Below are positions 1 to 11,411 of a DNA stretch of 41,468 bases, one piece after another (position 1 is the stretch's first letter; the number at the start of each line of letters is the position of its first letter). A program made the position numbers and the translations under genes. The notes under the pieces were generated by a model, which ran no database searches, had not been told where the DNA came from, and saw only the letters and a program-made list of their open reading frames with translations. This DNA is from Cellulomonas endophytica (GTDB taxonomy: Bacteria; Actinomycetota; Actinomycetes; Actinomycetales; Cellulomonadaceae): NCBI RefSeq assembly GCF_004123805.1, contig NZ_RWJX01000033.1, forward strand, positions 1-41,468, in the 5' to 3' direction.

Positions 1-36
1 GGCGTGGCCGGGGGCGGCACGGGGCCGCCCGCACGA

Positions 37-102
37 CCGCCGGGCCCGCCGCGGCTGCGACGGGCCCGGCGGTGCTGCGGCGTCGCCGGGCGACGCCCGG
101 CG
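37..102 (-). terminator. Double hairpin terminator after the 103-879 gene
   Basis: Two perfect GC-rich inverted repeats lie directly downstream of the minus-strand stop codon at 103-105. The first pairs 84-92 with 94-102 (nine bases per arm around a single base, so about 7 bp plus a short loop). The second pairs 37-48 with 61-72 (12 bp, 12-nt loop). There is no U tract, as is usual for actinobacterial terminators. The position fits transcription termination. The remaining bases 1-36 hold nothing I can support. Confidence 0.55.
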
Positions 103-879
103 TCAGCGCCGCTCGGGGGTCGGGCGGCCGAGCGCCGTCCACTCCGCGAAGGTCAGGGCGCGGTTCACCGTGGGGCCGGCGTAGTAGACCGTCGACCCCG
201 AGCCGATCCGGTAGACGGTCTCGCCGGGGAAGCTCGTGACGACCAGCGGGGTCGGCATGGCCAGCTCGGACCACTCGGCGTAGGCGAGCGGCGTGCCCTG
301 GCCGGCCTCGAGGGACGTCATGTAGGCGATGCCCGGGTCCCACGAGAGCTTCGCCACGCCCATGTCGGCCTGCACCTCGGGCTCCGGCCGGCCGAGGTCG
401 GACCACTGGTCGTACGAGAGCTTCGTGTACGAGCCGGGATCGACGCCGAACACCTCGGCGGACGTGCCCCACTGCAGGAAGCCGGACCCCGGGTAGACCT
501 CGACCGCGGGGTCCGGCGCACCGATGGACTGCCAGTCCGAGAAGGTGAGCGCCTCGGCGAGGAACGTCGTCTCCGGGTCGGCCGGGTCGCCGAAGTACGC
601 GACCGCCGAGACGACCCGGGACCAGGGGGCCCGGTAGACCTCGACCGGCGCGATGCCGTCCGGGGCGGGGCGGCCCAGGTCCACCCACTCGTCGTAGGTG
701 AGCTGCACGGCGACGGGCACGCCCTCGTCGGAGTAGACGTCGAACAGCGCTCCGGACCACTCGACCTGCCAGAGGTCGCCGATGGTGCCCGGGGCGGCGG
801 CGGCGGGGGCCGCGGTGAGCCCGGCGGCGAGGAGGGCGGCCGCGGCGGCGGCGGAGGCGAGGGACTTGCGGGACGTCAT
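103..879 (-). CDS. Secreted five-repeat protein of unknown function (repeat protein A)
   Basis: The product is 258 residues. The ATG at 879 is chosen because GAGGAG sits seven bases upstream and a clean signal peptide follows (Lys5, then an Ala/Leu-rich core, AAAA cleavage region near residue 29). The mature part is five repeats of about 40-48 residues, at roughly 33-75, 76-124, 125-172, 173-215 and 216-258. Each ends in a motif such as LTYDEWVDLGRPAP (hydrophobic, small, aromatic, x, D/E/Q, W, three residues, G, x, P). Repeat 4 carries KLSWDPGIAYM and repeat 5 a VYYAGP motif. The same five repeats, in the same order, occur in the proteins at 18069-19280 and 19404-20138. I do not recognise the family. 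It is probably exported to the cell envelope. It is divergent from glf. Confidence 0.85.
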   Translation of the reverse strand: MTSRKSLASAAAAAALLAAGLTAAPAAAAPGTIGDLWQVEWSGALFDVYSDEGVPVAVQLTYDEWVDLGRPAPDGIAPVEVYRAPWSRVVSAVAYFGDPADPETTFLAEALTFSDWQSIGAPDPAVEVYPGSGFLQWGTSAEVFGVDPGSYTKLSYDQWSDLGRPEPEVQADMGVAKLSWDPGIAYMTSLEAGQGTPLAYAEWSELAMPTPLVVTSFPGETVYRIGSGSTVYYAGPTVNRALTFAEWTALGRPTPERR

Positions 880-937
880 GGTGCTCCTCGGGCGTCGGGG
901 CCCGGTCATCGGCGACCGTGCCGTCCCCCGAGCGTCA

Positions 938-969
938 CCGCCCGGGTGGCACCGCCGCCACCCGGGCGG
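938..969. promoter_or_regulatory. Perfect 13-bp dyad in a divergent intergenic region
   Basis: Positions 938-950 are the exact reverse complement of 957-969, separated by six bases. The dyad sits between the divergently transcribed repeat protein A gene (start 879) and glf (start 1059). It could be an operator or a 5'-leader hairpin for the minus-strand gene. It is not placed as a terminator for either gene, unless a transcript reads in from outside. Confidence 0.45.
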
Positions 970-1028
970 GCCGCGGTGTCCGGGACCGGCCACGCCGCGC
1001 CGCGCGCGGGCCGCGGTGGAGCACCGAC

Positions 1029-4203
<3,175 letters not shown>

Positions 4204-4207
<4 letters not shown>

Positions 4208-5055
4208 GCGCCACCGCGCTCGTCGAGCCGGGGCGGGGGCGCGGCCTCCTCGACGTCCTCGACCGGCGGTTCCTCCTGCGGCTGCTCGTGAAGAAGGAGC
4301 TCCGGGTCCGGTACCGGGGCTCGGCGCTGGGCATGCTGTGGTCCTACGTCAAGCCGGCGACCCAGTTCCTCGCGTTCTACCTGGCGCTCGGGGTCTTCCT
4401 CGAGCTCAACCGGGGGACGGAGGACTACGCCGTCTACCTGTTCTCCGGCATCGTCGTCATCAACTACTTCGGCGAGGGCTTCGGGAACGCGACGCGGTCC
4501 GTGGTCGGCAACGCCCCCCTGGTCAAGAAGGTGTACCTGCCGCGGGAGCTGTTCCCGGCGGCGTCGGTCTGGGTGTCGGCCGTGCACCTGCTCCCGCAGG
4601 TGCTCGTGCTGCTCGTCGGCGCGGTCGGCTTCGGCTGGCGGCCCGACCTCGGCGCGGTGGTGGCCGCCGTGCTCGCCTTCGTGATGGTGACCCTCCTCGC
4701 GCTCGGCCTCGGCATGCTGGCCGGGGCGGTGAACGTCCTCTTCCGCGACGCGGAGAACCTCGTCGACCTCGTCATCATGCTGGCGACGTGGGTCTCGCCG
4801 GTGCTCTACACGTGGGACCGGGTGGCGGCCGTCCTGCCGGGCTGGGTGTTCACGCTCTACCAGCTCAACCCGCTCACGGTGGCGGTCGAGCTCTCCCACC
4901 GCGCCTTCTGGTGGCCCGCCACCTCGCGCGAGGCCGCGCTCCCGCCGCACCTGCTGTGGACCGGGCTGCTCGGCCTCGGCGTGTCCGTCCTCGTCGTCCT
5001 CGTCGGCCAGCTGGTGTTCCGGCGCCTCGAGGGCCGTTTCGCCCAGGAGCTGTGA
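4204..5055 (+). CDS. wzm: Polysaccharide ABC exporter, permease (Wzm type)
   Basis: The product is 283 residues with six predicted membrane segments and a cytoplasmic amphipathic N-terminus (FLLRLLVKKELRVRYRGS) typical of the ABC-2 permeases that export lipid-linked polysaccharides. Family motifs include GMLWSYVKP, the PLVKKVYLPRELFP coupling loop and the LNPLTVAVELSHRAFWW segment near the C-terminus. The GTG start overlaps the glfT2 stop by four bases, and the stop overlaps the wzt ATG by one base. In mycobacteria a homologous Wzm-Wzt pair flips lipid-linked galactan. Being in one operon with glf and glfT2 makes galactofuranan the likely substrate here; that is an inference. Confidence 0.92.
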
Positions 5056-5777
5056 TGGTCACCGCCGTCGAGGTGCAGGGCGTGACGAAGGACTTCCGGC
5101 TCAGCCACGAGCGCTCGCTCAAGGAGCGGGTCGTCGCGACCGTCCGCGGGCGGCGCACCACGGAGGAGTTCCGCGCGCTCGACGACGTCGACCTCACGGT
5201 CGCGAGCGGCGAGAGCGTGGCCCTGCTCGGCTTCAACGGGAGCGGCAAGTCGACGCTGCTCAAGGTCGTGTCCGGGGTCATGCGCCCGGACCGGGGGCGC
5301 GTGCGCGTCCGCGGGCGGGTGGCGGGCCTCATCGAGGTCGGCGCGGGCTTCCACCCGGACCTCACGGGCCGCGAGAACGTCTTCATGAACGGCGCCATCC
5401 TCGGGATGGACGAGCGCCAGGTGACGCAGCGGTTCGACGACATCGTCGCGTTCAGCGAGATCGAGCGCTTCATCGACACCGAGGTGAAGCACTACTCCTC
5501 GGGCATGTTCCTGCGCCTGGCCTTCGCCGTCGCCGTGCACAGCGACCCGGACGTGTTCCTCATCGACGAGATCCTCGCCGTCGGCGACGAGCCGTTCCAG
5601 CGCAAGTGCCTGGACCGGGTGCGCGCGCTGTCCGGGGAGGGGCGGACCCTCGTCGTCGTCAGCCACGACCTCGACATGGTCGCCGGCCTGTGCACCCGTG
5701 GCGTGCTCCTCGAGCGCGGGCGCCTCGTGGCCGACGGGCCGTCGCACGAGGTCGTCCGTCGCATGCGGGAGGGTTAG
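5055..5777 (+). CDS. wzt: Polysaccharide ABC exporter, ATPase (Wzt type)
   Basis: The product is 240 residues. Walker A GFNGSGKST is at 59-67, the signature YSSGM at 147-151, Walker B VFLIDE at 167-172 with the GDE that follows in this subfamily, and the H-loop in VVSHD. The N-terminal KDFRL...SLKERV extension is typical of the O-antigen/teichoic acid exporter group. There is no C-terminal carbohydrate-binding domain, so the exporter should be of the cap-independent kind like mycobacterial and teichoic acid exporters, rather than the O9a type. The ATG overlaps the wzm TGA (TGATG). It is the last gene of the four-gene operon. Confidence 0.93.
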   Translation: MVTAVEVQGVTKDFRLSHERSLKERVVATVRGRRTTEEFRALDDVDLTVASGESVALLGFNGSGKSTLLKVVSGVMRPDRGRVRVRGRVAGLIEVGAGFHPDLTGRENVFMNGAILGMDERQVTQRFDDIVAFSEIERFIDTEVKHYSSGMFLRLAFAVAVHSDPDVFLIDEILAVGDEPFQRKCLDRVRALSGEGRTLVVVSHDLDMVAGLCTRGVLLERGRLVADGPSHEVVRRMREG

Positions 5778-5849
5778 GGCGGGCGGCGTCCGCCGCCGGC
5801 CCGCCGCGTCCGTCCGGCACGCCCGGGCCTGCGCCGGGTGCCCGCTCGG

Positions 5850-5855
5850 TAGGAT
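5850..5855 (+). promoter_or_regulatory. -10 element TAGGAT for a leaderless transcript
   Basis: TAGGAT ends exactly six bases before the GTG at 5862 and there is no Shine-Dalgarno between them, so transcription would start at or next to the start codon. The identical TAGGAT-6-start layout occurs at 31677-31689. No clear -35 is seen. Confidence 0.55.
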
Positions 5856-5861
5856 CGGCCG

Positions 5862-8207
5862 GTGCCTCGCCGCCTCACGTCCCTCTGGGCTGCCGCCGCC
5901 GCGCTCGCCGTGCTCGTCGGTGCGCTCCTGCCCCTGCTGGGCGACGGCCGCTTCTACTTCGCGGACGACACCCAGGCCGGTGCCTACGGCATCTGGTACG
6001 AGCTCGGGGAGCGCCTGCGCGCCGGGACGCTGCCGCTGCTGGAGGTGTCCACCTGGCAGGCCGGCAACGTCCTCGCCGAGGGCCAGTGGGGCGTCCTCAA
6101 CCCGGTGGTCCTCCTGCTCGGCCTGGCGGCCACCGTCGTCGGCGACGCCGTCCTGCTCACGACGGCCGTGAAGGTGCTGTTCCTCGTCGTGGCCTCGCTG
6201 ACGACGTTCGCCCTGGCCCGTTCCTACGAGGTCCGCCACGAGCTGGCGCTCCTCGCCGCGGTCCTCGTGCCGTTCGGCGGCTTCACGCTGTACATGGACG
6301 CCGCGTCCTGGGTCACGGGCCTGTTCACCTGGGCGCTCCTGCCCGGGTTCTGGGCCGCGCTGCGCCGGGCGGCGGCCGGCGGGAACCCCCTGCTCGCGGG
6401 CGTGCTGGGGTACCTCGTCGTCACCGTGGGGTACGTCCACGGGACGATCGCCCTCGTCGTCGTCGGTGCCGGCGTCGCGCTCGAGGCCTGGCTCGGCGGG
6501 CACGGGCGCCCGGCCCGGGCGCGGGCCGTCCCGGTCGTGCGCGTCGTCGGCCTCGGGGTCCTCCTCGGGCTGGTGGCGCTCGCGGTGTACCTGCCCGGGA
6601 TCCTCGCGGCGGACGTCACCGTCCGGGACTCGGAGGAGGTCACGAACGACAACTTCCTCGTCGCCGACCTGTCCGGGCTCCTCGCCGGCGTCGTGCCGCT
6701 CACGCAGCCGCAGGTCGGCGGGTGGTGGGGCGGCACCGCCAGCGTCCCCCTGCTGTACTCCGCGTGGGCGCTGCCGCTCGTGGCGCTCGTCGACGTGCGG
6801 CGGCTCGCCGCGACCTGGCGCCGCTGGTCGGCGATCGCCGTCCTCCTCGTGGTGGCGACGGCCTTCCTCGTCGGCCCGAGCAACCTGGGCCCGCTGCGGT
6901 TCCCCGTCCGCATGCACCCGTACCTCGTCCTCACCGTGGTGCTCCTGCTGGTGGTCGGCCTGTCCCGGGCGGCGGCCCCGCGGCCCTCGGTGCGCCGGCT
7001 GGGCCTGGCCCTCGCGGTGGTCGCGCTCGGCACCTACCTCGGCTACGCGCAGGTGCCCGAGCACCGGACGATCGCGGTCGTCGGCGGGCTCCTCGCCGCC
7101 GCCGGCCTCACGGCGGCGTGGTGGGCCCTGGGCGGGGTGCTGCCTGCGCGGGTGGCGCGCCTCGCGCGGCGTCCCGGCGCCCTCCGGCCCGCGGTGCGGC
7201 CGCGGGCCCTCGCCGGCGTGGCGGTCGCGACGGTGCTGCTCGTGGGGTTCGCCCAGCAGCACTGGTTCCCCCGGACCTGGCTGCCCGACTTCGGCCTGCC
7301 CGCCGCCGTGGAGGAGTACCGGGCGCCCCTGGCGGACGTCGGCCCCGGGGACGTCATCGTCGTCGGCGCCCCCACCACCGAGGCCGGGGAGCGCGGTGCC
7401 CCTCCCCGCGGCACCTGGGACGACACGCTCGTGGCCAACGCCTGGTACCTCAACGACGCCAGCGTGCAGAACGTCTACACGCCGCTGTCCTACCGCGCCT
7501 ACGCCTGGCGGCTGTGCATGAACTGGCGCGGCGAGACCTGCCCCGAGGCCCTCGGCGCGCTCTTCACGCCGGTCCAGGTGGGCAACGGCGAGCGCCTGCT
7601 CGTCGACCTCCTCGCCGTCTCCCACGTGCAGCTCGTGCGCGCCGCCTTCGACGGGGACCCGGTCGTCCCCGAGGGCTGGCACCTGTCGGAGGAGACGCCG
7701 ACGACCCTCCTGTGGAGCCGGGACACGCCCGTGCCCGGCGCGGGCGGGGTCGTCTCGACGTCCCGCGGCCTGGAGGTGACCACCGTCGAGCAGTCGGACA
7801 CCCGCGTCCGGATGTCGGTGGCGTCCCCCGCCGGGGGGCGCGTCGTCCTCAGCCGGCTGGACTGGCCGGGCTACCGCGTGAGCGGCGGCACCCTCGCGGC
7901 CCCGGCAGAGGACTTCCTCGTCACCGTGGACGTGCCGGCGGGACGGGCCGGGCGGGTCGTCGACGTCTCGTTCGAGGCCGCCGGGTGGGGGGTCGGGCGG
8001 CCGGCGGCCGTCGTCGGGGTCGCGGGGCTGCTGGCGTGGTCGCTCGCGGCGGGTGTGCTCCGCCGGCGCCGCGGCCGGCCGGCCGGGGTCGCCCCGGCGG
8101 ACCCGGCACCCGGCCGACCCGTCCGGCCCGCGGCCGGGGAGGCCACGCCGCTGCCGGCGGGGGCGACGAGCAGCGGCACGGCCGGCCGGTCGACCGACGG
8201 CGTCTGA
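5862..8207 (+). CDS. Large polytopic membrane protein, YfhO/GT-C-like
   Basis: The product is 781 residues. It begins with a signal-anchor-like helix, then an extracytoplasmic loop containing FADDTQAG, a position where GT-C glycosyltransferases keep catalytic acidic residues. About ten to twelve further membrane segments follow up to residue 480. Next is a large extracytoplasmic domain ending with a module around DWPGYRVSGG and LVTVDVPAG, then a last membrane helix and a Pro/Ala-rich cytoplasmic tail. That layout resembles YfhO-type membrane proteins, which act on lipid-linked sugars. A substrate cannot be read from sequence. It stands alone after the export operon with its own leaderless promoter. 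It may decorate the exported glycan on the outer face (inference). It is convergent with 8307-10646. Confidence 0.75.
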   Translation: MPRRLTSLWAAAAALAVLVGALLPLLGDGRFYFADDTQAGAYGIWYELGERLRAGTLPLLEVSTWQAGNVLAEGQWGVLNPVVLLLGLAATVVGDAVLLTTAVKVLFLVVASLTTFALARSYEVRHELALLAAVLVPFGGFTLYMDAASWVTGLFTWALLPGFWAALRRAAAGGNPLLAGVLGYLVVTVGYVHGTIALVVVGAGVALEAWLGGHGRPARARAVPVVRVVGLGVLLGLVALAVYLPGILAADVTVRDSEEVTNDNFLVADLSGLLAGVVPLTQPQVGGWWGGTASVPLLYSAWALPLVALVDVRRLAATWRRWSAIAVLLVVATAFLVGPSNLGPLRFPVRMHPYLVLTVVLLLVVGLSRAAAPRPSVRRLGLALAVVALGTYLGYAQVPEHRTIAVVGGLLAAAGLTAAWWALGGVLPARVARLARRPGALRPAVRPRALAGVAVATVLLVGFAQQHWFPRTWLPDFGLPAAVEEYRAPLADVGPGDVIVVGAPTTEAGERGAPPRGTWDDTLVANAWYLNDASVQNVYTPLSYRAYAWRLCMNWRGETCPEALGALFTPVQVGNGERLLVDLLAVSHVQLVRAAFDGDPVVPEGWHLSEETPTTLLWSRDTPVPGAGGVVSTSRGLEVTTVEQSDTRVRMSVASPAGGRVVLSRLDWPGYRVSGGTLAAPAEDFLVTVDVPAGRAGRVVDVSFEAAGWGVGRPAAVVGVAGLLAWSLAAGVLRRRRGRPAGVAPADPAPGRPVRPAAGEATPLPAGATSSGTAGRSTDGV

Positions 8208-8233
8208 CGCCGCCGAGGACGGGACCGGCGACC

Positions 8234-8260
8234 GGGGCCGGCGACGACGGGGCCGGCGAC
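8234..8260. repeat. Short tandem repeat between convergent genes
   Basis: GGGGCCGGCGAC occurs at 8234-8245 and again at 8249-8260, with a degenerate copy just before. The 99-nt gap between the two convergent genes holds this repeat and several short self-complementary GC stretches but no single strong hairpin. It may act as a termination region. Confidence 0.4.
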
Positions 8261-8306
8261 CGGCCAGCCGGCGCGGCCCGCGGCCGCCGCCGGGTGCCCG
8301 CGGCCG

Positions 8307-10646
8307 TCAGGGTGCCGGCGCCCCGAGGGGGATCGCCGCCACGGACGCGTCGGACAGGACCGCGATGAGGGGACGGGGCGACCCCGCGAGCGAGACGAGC
8401 GCCGACCACCCGGTCACCGGACGCCGCTGCGTGGCCGTGAGGAGGTAGACCGTGTCGGCCGCCGCGGAGCGGACGAAGACGGGGCCGCGCTCCGGCGCCG
8501 GCGGGGTGCGCAGGGGCAGCGCCCGGCAGGTCGCGTCCGCGGGCCGGGTCACGGGCAGGGTCGGCGGGTCGGCCACGGCCGGCGTCCGCAGCACGGGACC
8601 GGTGCCGTCCCCGAGGTAGCTGCGCCCGAAGCACGTGAGCACGGGGGACAGGTAGGCGCGCGCCACCGTGTAGCCCGCGAGGGCCGGGCGGGGGACCGTC
8701 GTCCAGCCCGTGAGCCCCAGCTGCCGCGGGACCGCCAGCGCGTCGACGTGGACGAGCCCGGAGACCCCGTCCACGAGGTAGATCTCCGCGCCGTCGGCCG
8801 GCCGGACGAGCGTCCCGGGGGACAGGACCGGCGTGCCCGTCGCGGCGCGCGCGAGGGTCGACGTGGCCACGGTGCGCACGGCGGGCGTCCCGCCGGTGAG
8901 GGCGACGAGGTCGGCCCAGCTCCCGACGGCCCGGCGGACGCCGGCCTCGAGGCGCCACACCGTCGGCGTGCCCGGCTCCTTGACCACCGGCGGGGCGGTG
9001 GCGGCGGGGAGGACGCCGAGGGCCCGGCGCAGGGCCGTGCTCGCCGGCGGGGCGGGCACGGGGAGGGTGCCCGCGTCCGCCAGGGGCAGCAGCCCGTCGG
9101 TCGTCAGCAGGAGACGCCGGGCGCCGTCGGCGAAGACGCCGGTGGTGACGCCGCCGGCGCCGAGGCGCTCGATGGAGGCGCCGTCGAGGACGCCGCGCGG
9201 CAGGCCCCACAGCGGGGTCGCCATCAGGGAGGCGTCGAGCGAGGTCGTGGCGCCGCCGTCGACGAGCACGGCGGCCCCGTCCTCCCGGCGGACCGCGACG
9301 GTCGCGTCCCGGACCACGGGCACGCCGACGGGCAGGTGCGCCACGGCGGCGCGCGGGAGGTCGGTCGGCGCGACGCCGGGCAGCGTCGCCTGGAGCGCCA
9401 CGAGGTCGGGGATCTCCCGCAGGGTGGCGTCCGTGACCCAGTAGTGCTGCCCCTGCGGCGTGCGCACGAGGCGCGTCACGTCGCCCCGGTCGGCGAAGAG
9501 GTCGACCTGTGCCGGGTTGAGCGCCGTGAGGGCGCCGCAGGACGCGCCGTACGCGGCCACGTCGGTGCAGCTGCGGAAGTGGCGGCGCGTGCCCCGGTCG
9601 AGCAGGTACACGGCGCCGTCGCCCCGGTCCACGACGAAGGGGGAGGCCGGCCCGCGGTCGGCACGCCGGTCGAGGTAGGTCTGGGAGACCACCCCGACGG
9701 GCCCGAGCGGCGCCAGCGCGTCGAGCATCGCCAGGTCCCGGACGTGGTAGCGCTCCTGGTCGACGACGAGCCAGACGCGGTCGTCGGTCGCGGTGCGCAG
9801 CAGGTGGCTGCCGGCCTGCGTGCTGCCGAACCAGTCCGTGAAGATGCGCCAGAAGTTGCGGTTGCCGTAGGCGCTGCAGCTGTCGCCGCTGCCGTACAGG
9901 TTGGCCATCGCGGCGGCGTTCGGGACGTAGGGCGTGTAGATGTACAGGCCCGCCGTCGCCTGGTTGCGGATGGTGACCTGGGCGGACCCGCAGACGGCGT
10001 TCGGGTGGTAGCCGATGGTGTTGGTCCGGCCCGCCTGGTACGCGTACCGCGTGGGGCGCGAGGCGTACACCTTGTACTGGCGCGCGGCCCGGTACACCTG
10101 GTTCGAGAAGCCGAAGTACTCCGCGTCGCAGGGCGCGGTGTCCGGGCACCCGAAGCCCGTGGCGCGCTGGTACGCGTAGAGCGTGGGTCGGGTGCGCGTG
10201 ACGAGGCTCTGCTCCTTCTCCAGGAGCACGAGCAGCACCCGGGGGTTGACCCCGCAGGAGTCGGCCACGCGGGCGACGATGGTCGCGGCGCTCTCGCCCG
10301 CGGCCCCGGCGTAGCCGGCGCACAGGCCCGCCTCCGCCGGGCGGCTGGGCGTGTCCTCCGTGTACCGCTTGAGGCACGGCCGTTCCCCGTCGACGCAGCT
10401 CGAGCCCCGGGCGTCGAGGAAGGTCTGGATCTGGCCCGCGCTCATCGTGCCCGGGTCGTAGAAGACGCTGTCCGAGATGATGGAGCCCGGGTCGAAGTCG
10501 CGGGCGTCGGCCGCGGCCGCGGGCGGGGCCGTGGCGACCTGCCCGGCCACGCCGGCCGTGACGGCGGTGCCGGCCACGAGGGCGAGGGCCAGGACGCGGG
10601 CGACGAGCCCGCGCAGGCCGGGGCGTGCGGTGCGGACGGTGCTCAT
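8307..10646 (-). CDS. Secreted surface protein: conserved N-terminal domain plus repeats
   Basis: The product is 779 residues. Signal peptide 1-46 ends near PPAAAA. Residues 50-285 form a Cys-containing domain found in many actinobacterial exported proteins, with IISDSVFYDP, GESAATIVARVADSCG, LLVLLEKEQSLVT, GCPDTAPCDAEYFGF, TAGLYIYTPY and NRNFWRIFTDWFGST. The helix with E143/E145 after ESAA recalls lysozyme-like hydrolases, but I cannot assign an activity. The rest (about 290-779) is a chain of degenerate repeats of about 50 residues of the type VWLVVDQERYHVRD or VYLLDRGTRRHF, like repeats of surface-binding proteins. The ATG overlaps the stop of the lipoprotein gene (ATGA), so they are translationally coupled. 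It is probably a cell-wall-associated enzyme or adhesin. Confidence 0.75.
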   Translation of the reverse strand: MSTVRTARPGLRGLVARVLALALVAGTAVTAGVAGQVATAPPAAAADARDFDPGSIISDSVFYDPGTMSAGQIQTFLDARGSSCVDGERPCLKRYTEDTPSRPAEAGLCAGYAGAAGESAATIVARVADSCGVNPRVLLVLLEKEQSLVTRTRPTLYAYQRATGFGCPDTAPCDAEYFGFSNQVYRAARQYKVYASRPTRYAYQAGRTNTIGYHPNAVCGSAQVTIRNQATAGLYIYTPYVPNAAAMANLYGSGDSCSAYGNRNFWRIFTDWFGSTQAGSHLLRTATDDRVWLVVDQERYHVRDLAMLDALAPLGPVGVVSQTYLDRRADRGPASPFVVDRGDGAVYLLDRGTRRHFRSCTDVAAYGASCGALTALNPAQVDLFADRGDVTRLVRTPQGQHYWVTDATLREIPDLVALQATLPGVAPTDLPRAAVAHLPVGVPVVRDATVAVRREDGAAVLVDGGATTSLDASLMATPLWGLPRGVLDGASIERLGAGGVTTGVFADGARRLLLTTDGLLPLADAGTLPVPAPPASTALRRALGVLPAATAPPVVKEPGTPTVWRLEAGVRRAVGSWADLVALTGGTPAVRTVATSTLARAATGTPVLSPGTLVRPADGAEIYLVDGVSGLVHVDALAVPRQLGLTGWTTVPRPALAGYTVARAYLSPVLTCFGRSYLGDGTGPVLRTPAVADPPTLPVTRPADATCRALPLRTPPAPERGPVFVRSAAADTVYLLTATQRRPVTGWSALVSLAGSPRPLIAVLSDASVAAIPLGAPAP

Positions 10647-11248
10647 CCCAGCTCCAGCGAGGTCGGGGCGGACGTGCCCGTCGAGGTCGGCGAGGAGTAC
10701 TCGACGTCGACGACGGCGGCGCCGGTCAGGCCCTCCACGTCGAGCAGCGCCGGCTCGCAGACCGTGGTGGTGGCGTCGGCGAACGCGGCGACGCTGGCCT
10801 GGCGGACCTCCGCGCCGGCGCGGAGCGTGACGGTGCAGGTCCCGCCCGTCTCCACCACCTCGGCGACGACGGCGTCGACCTCGGCCGTCCCGTCCCCGAG
10901 CGCCGCCGCGTAGGTGATGCTCGGCGTGGCGGCGCGGCGGCCGTCGGCGCCCACGGGGGGCGGGTCGGCCGTGGCGGACGGGGCCGGCTCGGCCGTCCCC
11001 GGAGCGTCGGGGGTGGCGCTCGCGGCCGGCTCGGCCGGTCCGCTCGCCGTGGGGGAGGGGGCGGCGGACGTCGGCGCCGCCTCCGTGGGGCCGGCGGACG
11101 GCGGCGTGCTGCCGGCGGCGGCCGGGCCGCCCCCCGTGCACCCCGTCAGCGCGAGGACGAGCCCGGTCGCCAGCAGCGCCGCCCCGGCCGCCCCGCCGCG
11201 CGCGTGCCGCGCCCCGCCCCGTCCCGTCGTCGTCCCCCGTGCGCGCAT
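10643..11248 (-). CDS. Putative lipoprotein coupled to the 8307-10646 gene
   Basis: The product is 201 residues from the ATG at 11248 (GAGGA upstream); a GTG eight codons further up (11272) is possible. A lipobox, LALTGC, follows a hydrophobic signal of about 17 residues after Arg-rich residues, so the Cys would be lipidated. Next comes a disordered Pro/Ala/Ser/Thr linker of about 80 residues, then a compact C-terminal beta-rich domain of about 95 residues with two Cys (GGTCTVTLRAG and TTTVCEP) that could form a disulfide. I do not recognise the domain. A TACCGT at 11304-11309 on the same strand is a possible -10. The four-base overlap with the downstream secreted protein suggests they work together at the envelope. 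Confidence 0.7.
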   Translation of the reverse strand: MRARGTTTGRGGARHARGGAAGAALLATGLVLALTGCTGGGPAAAGSTPPSAGPTEAAPTSAAPSPTASGPAEPAASATPDAPGTAEPAPSATADPPPVGADGRRAATPSITYAAALGDGTAEVDAVVAEVVETGGTCTVTLRAGAEVRQASVAAFADATTTVCEPALLDVEGLTGAAVVDVEYSSPTSTGTSAPTSLELG

Positions 11249-11411
11249 GCCCCCGCCGTCCTCGCCGCGCACCCTCGGCGGCGCGCCCTGTCCCGTCCCA
11301 CCGACGGTAACCGCTCGTCGCGCCGCCGCGGTGCACGCGCCCGCCCGGTGCCCGCGGACGCACCGGCCCCGGGCGCCGGGCCCGACCGGTCCGGGCCGGG
11401 CGTGGACTGGC

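Noticed and set aside
938..969. Dyad as a rho-independent terminator
   Set aside because: Both flanking genes point away from it, so no known transcript ends there; kept only as a possible operator or leader hairpin.
4857..7682. Open frame of 941 codons on the minus strand across wzm, wzt and the YfhO-like gene
   Set aside because: Low-complexity Arg/Gly/His/Glu composition, crosses several real genes, no recognisable domain.
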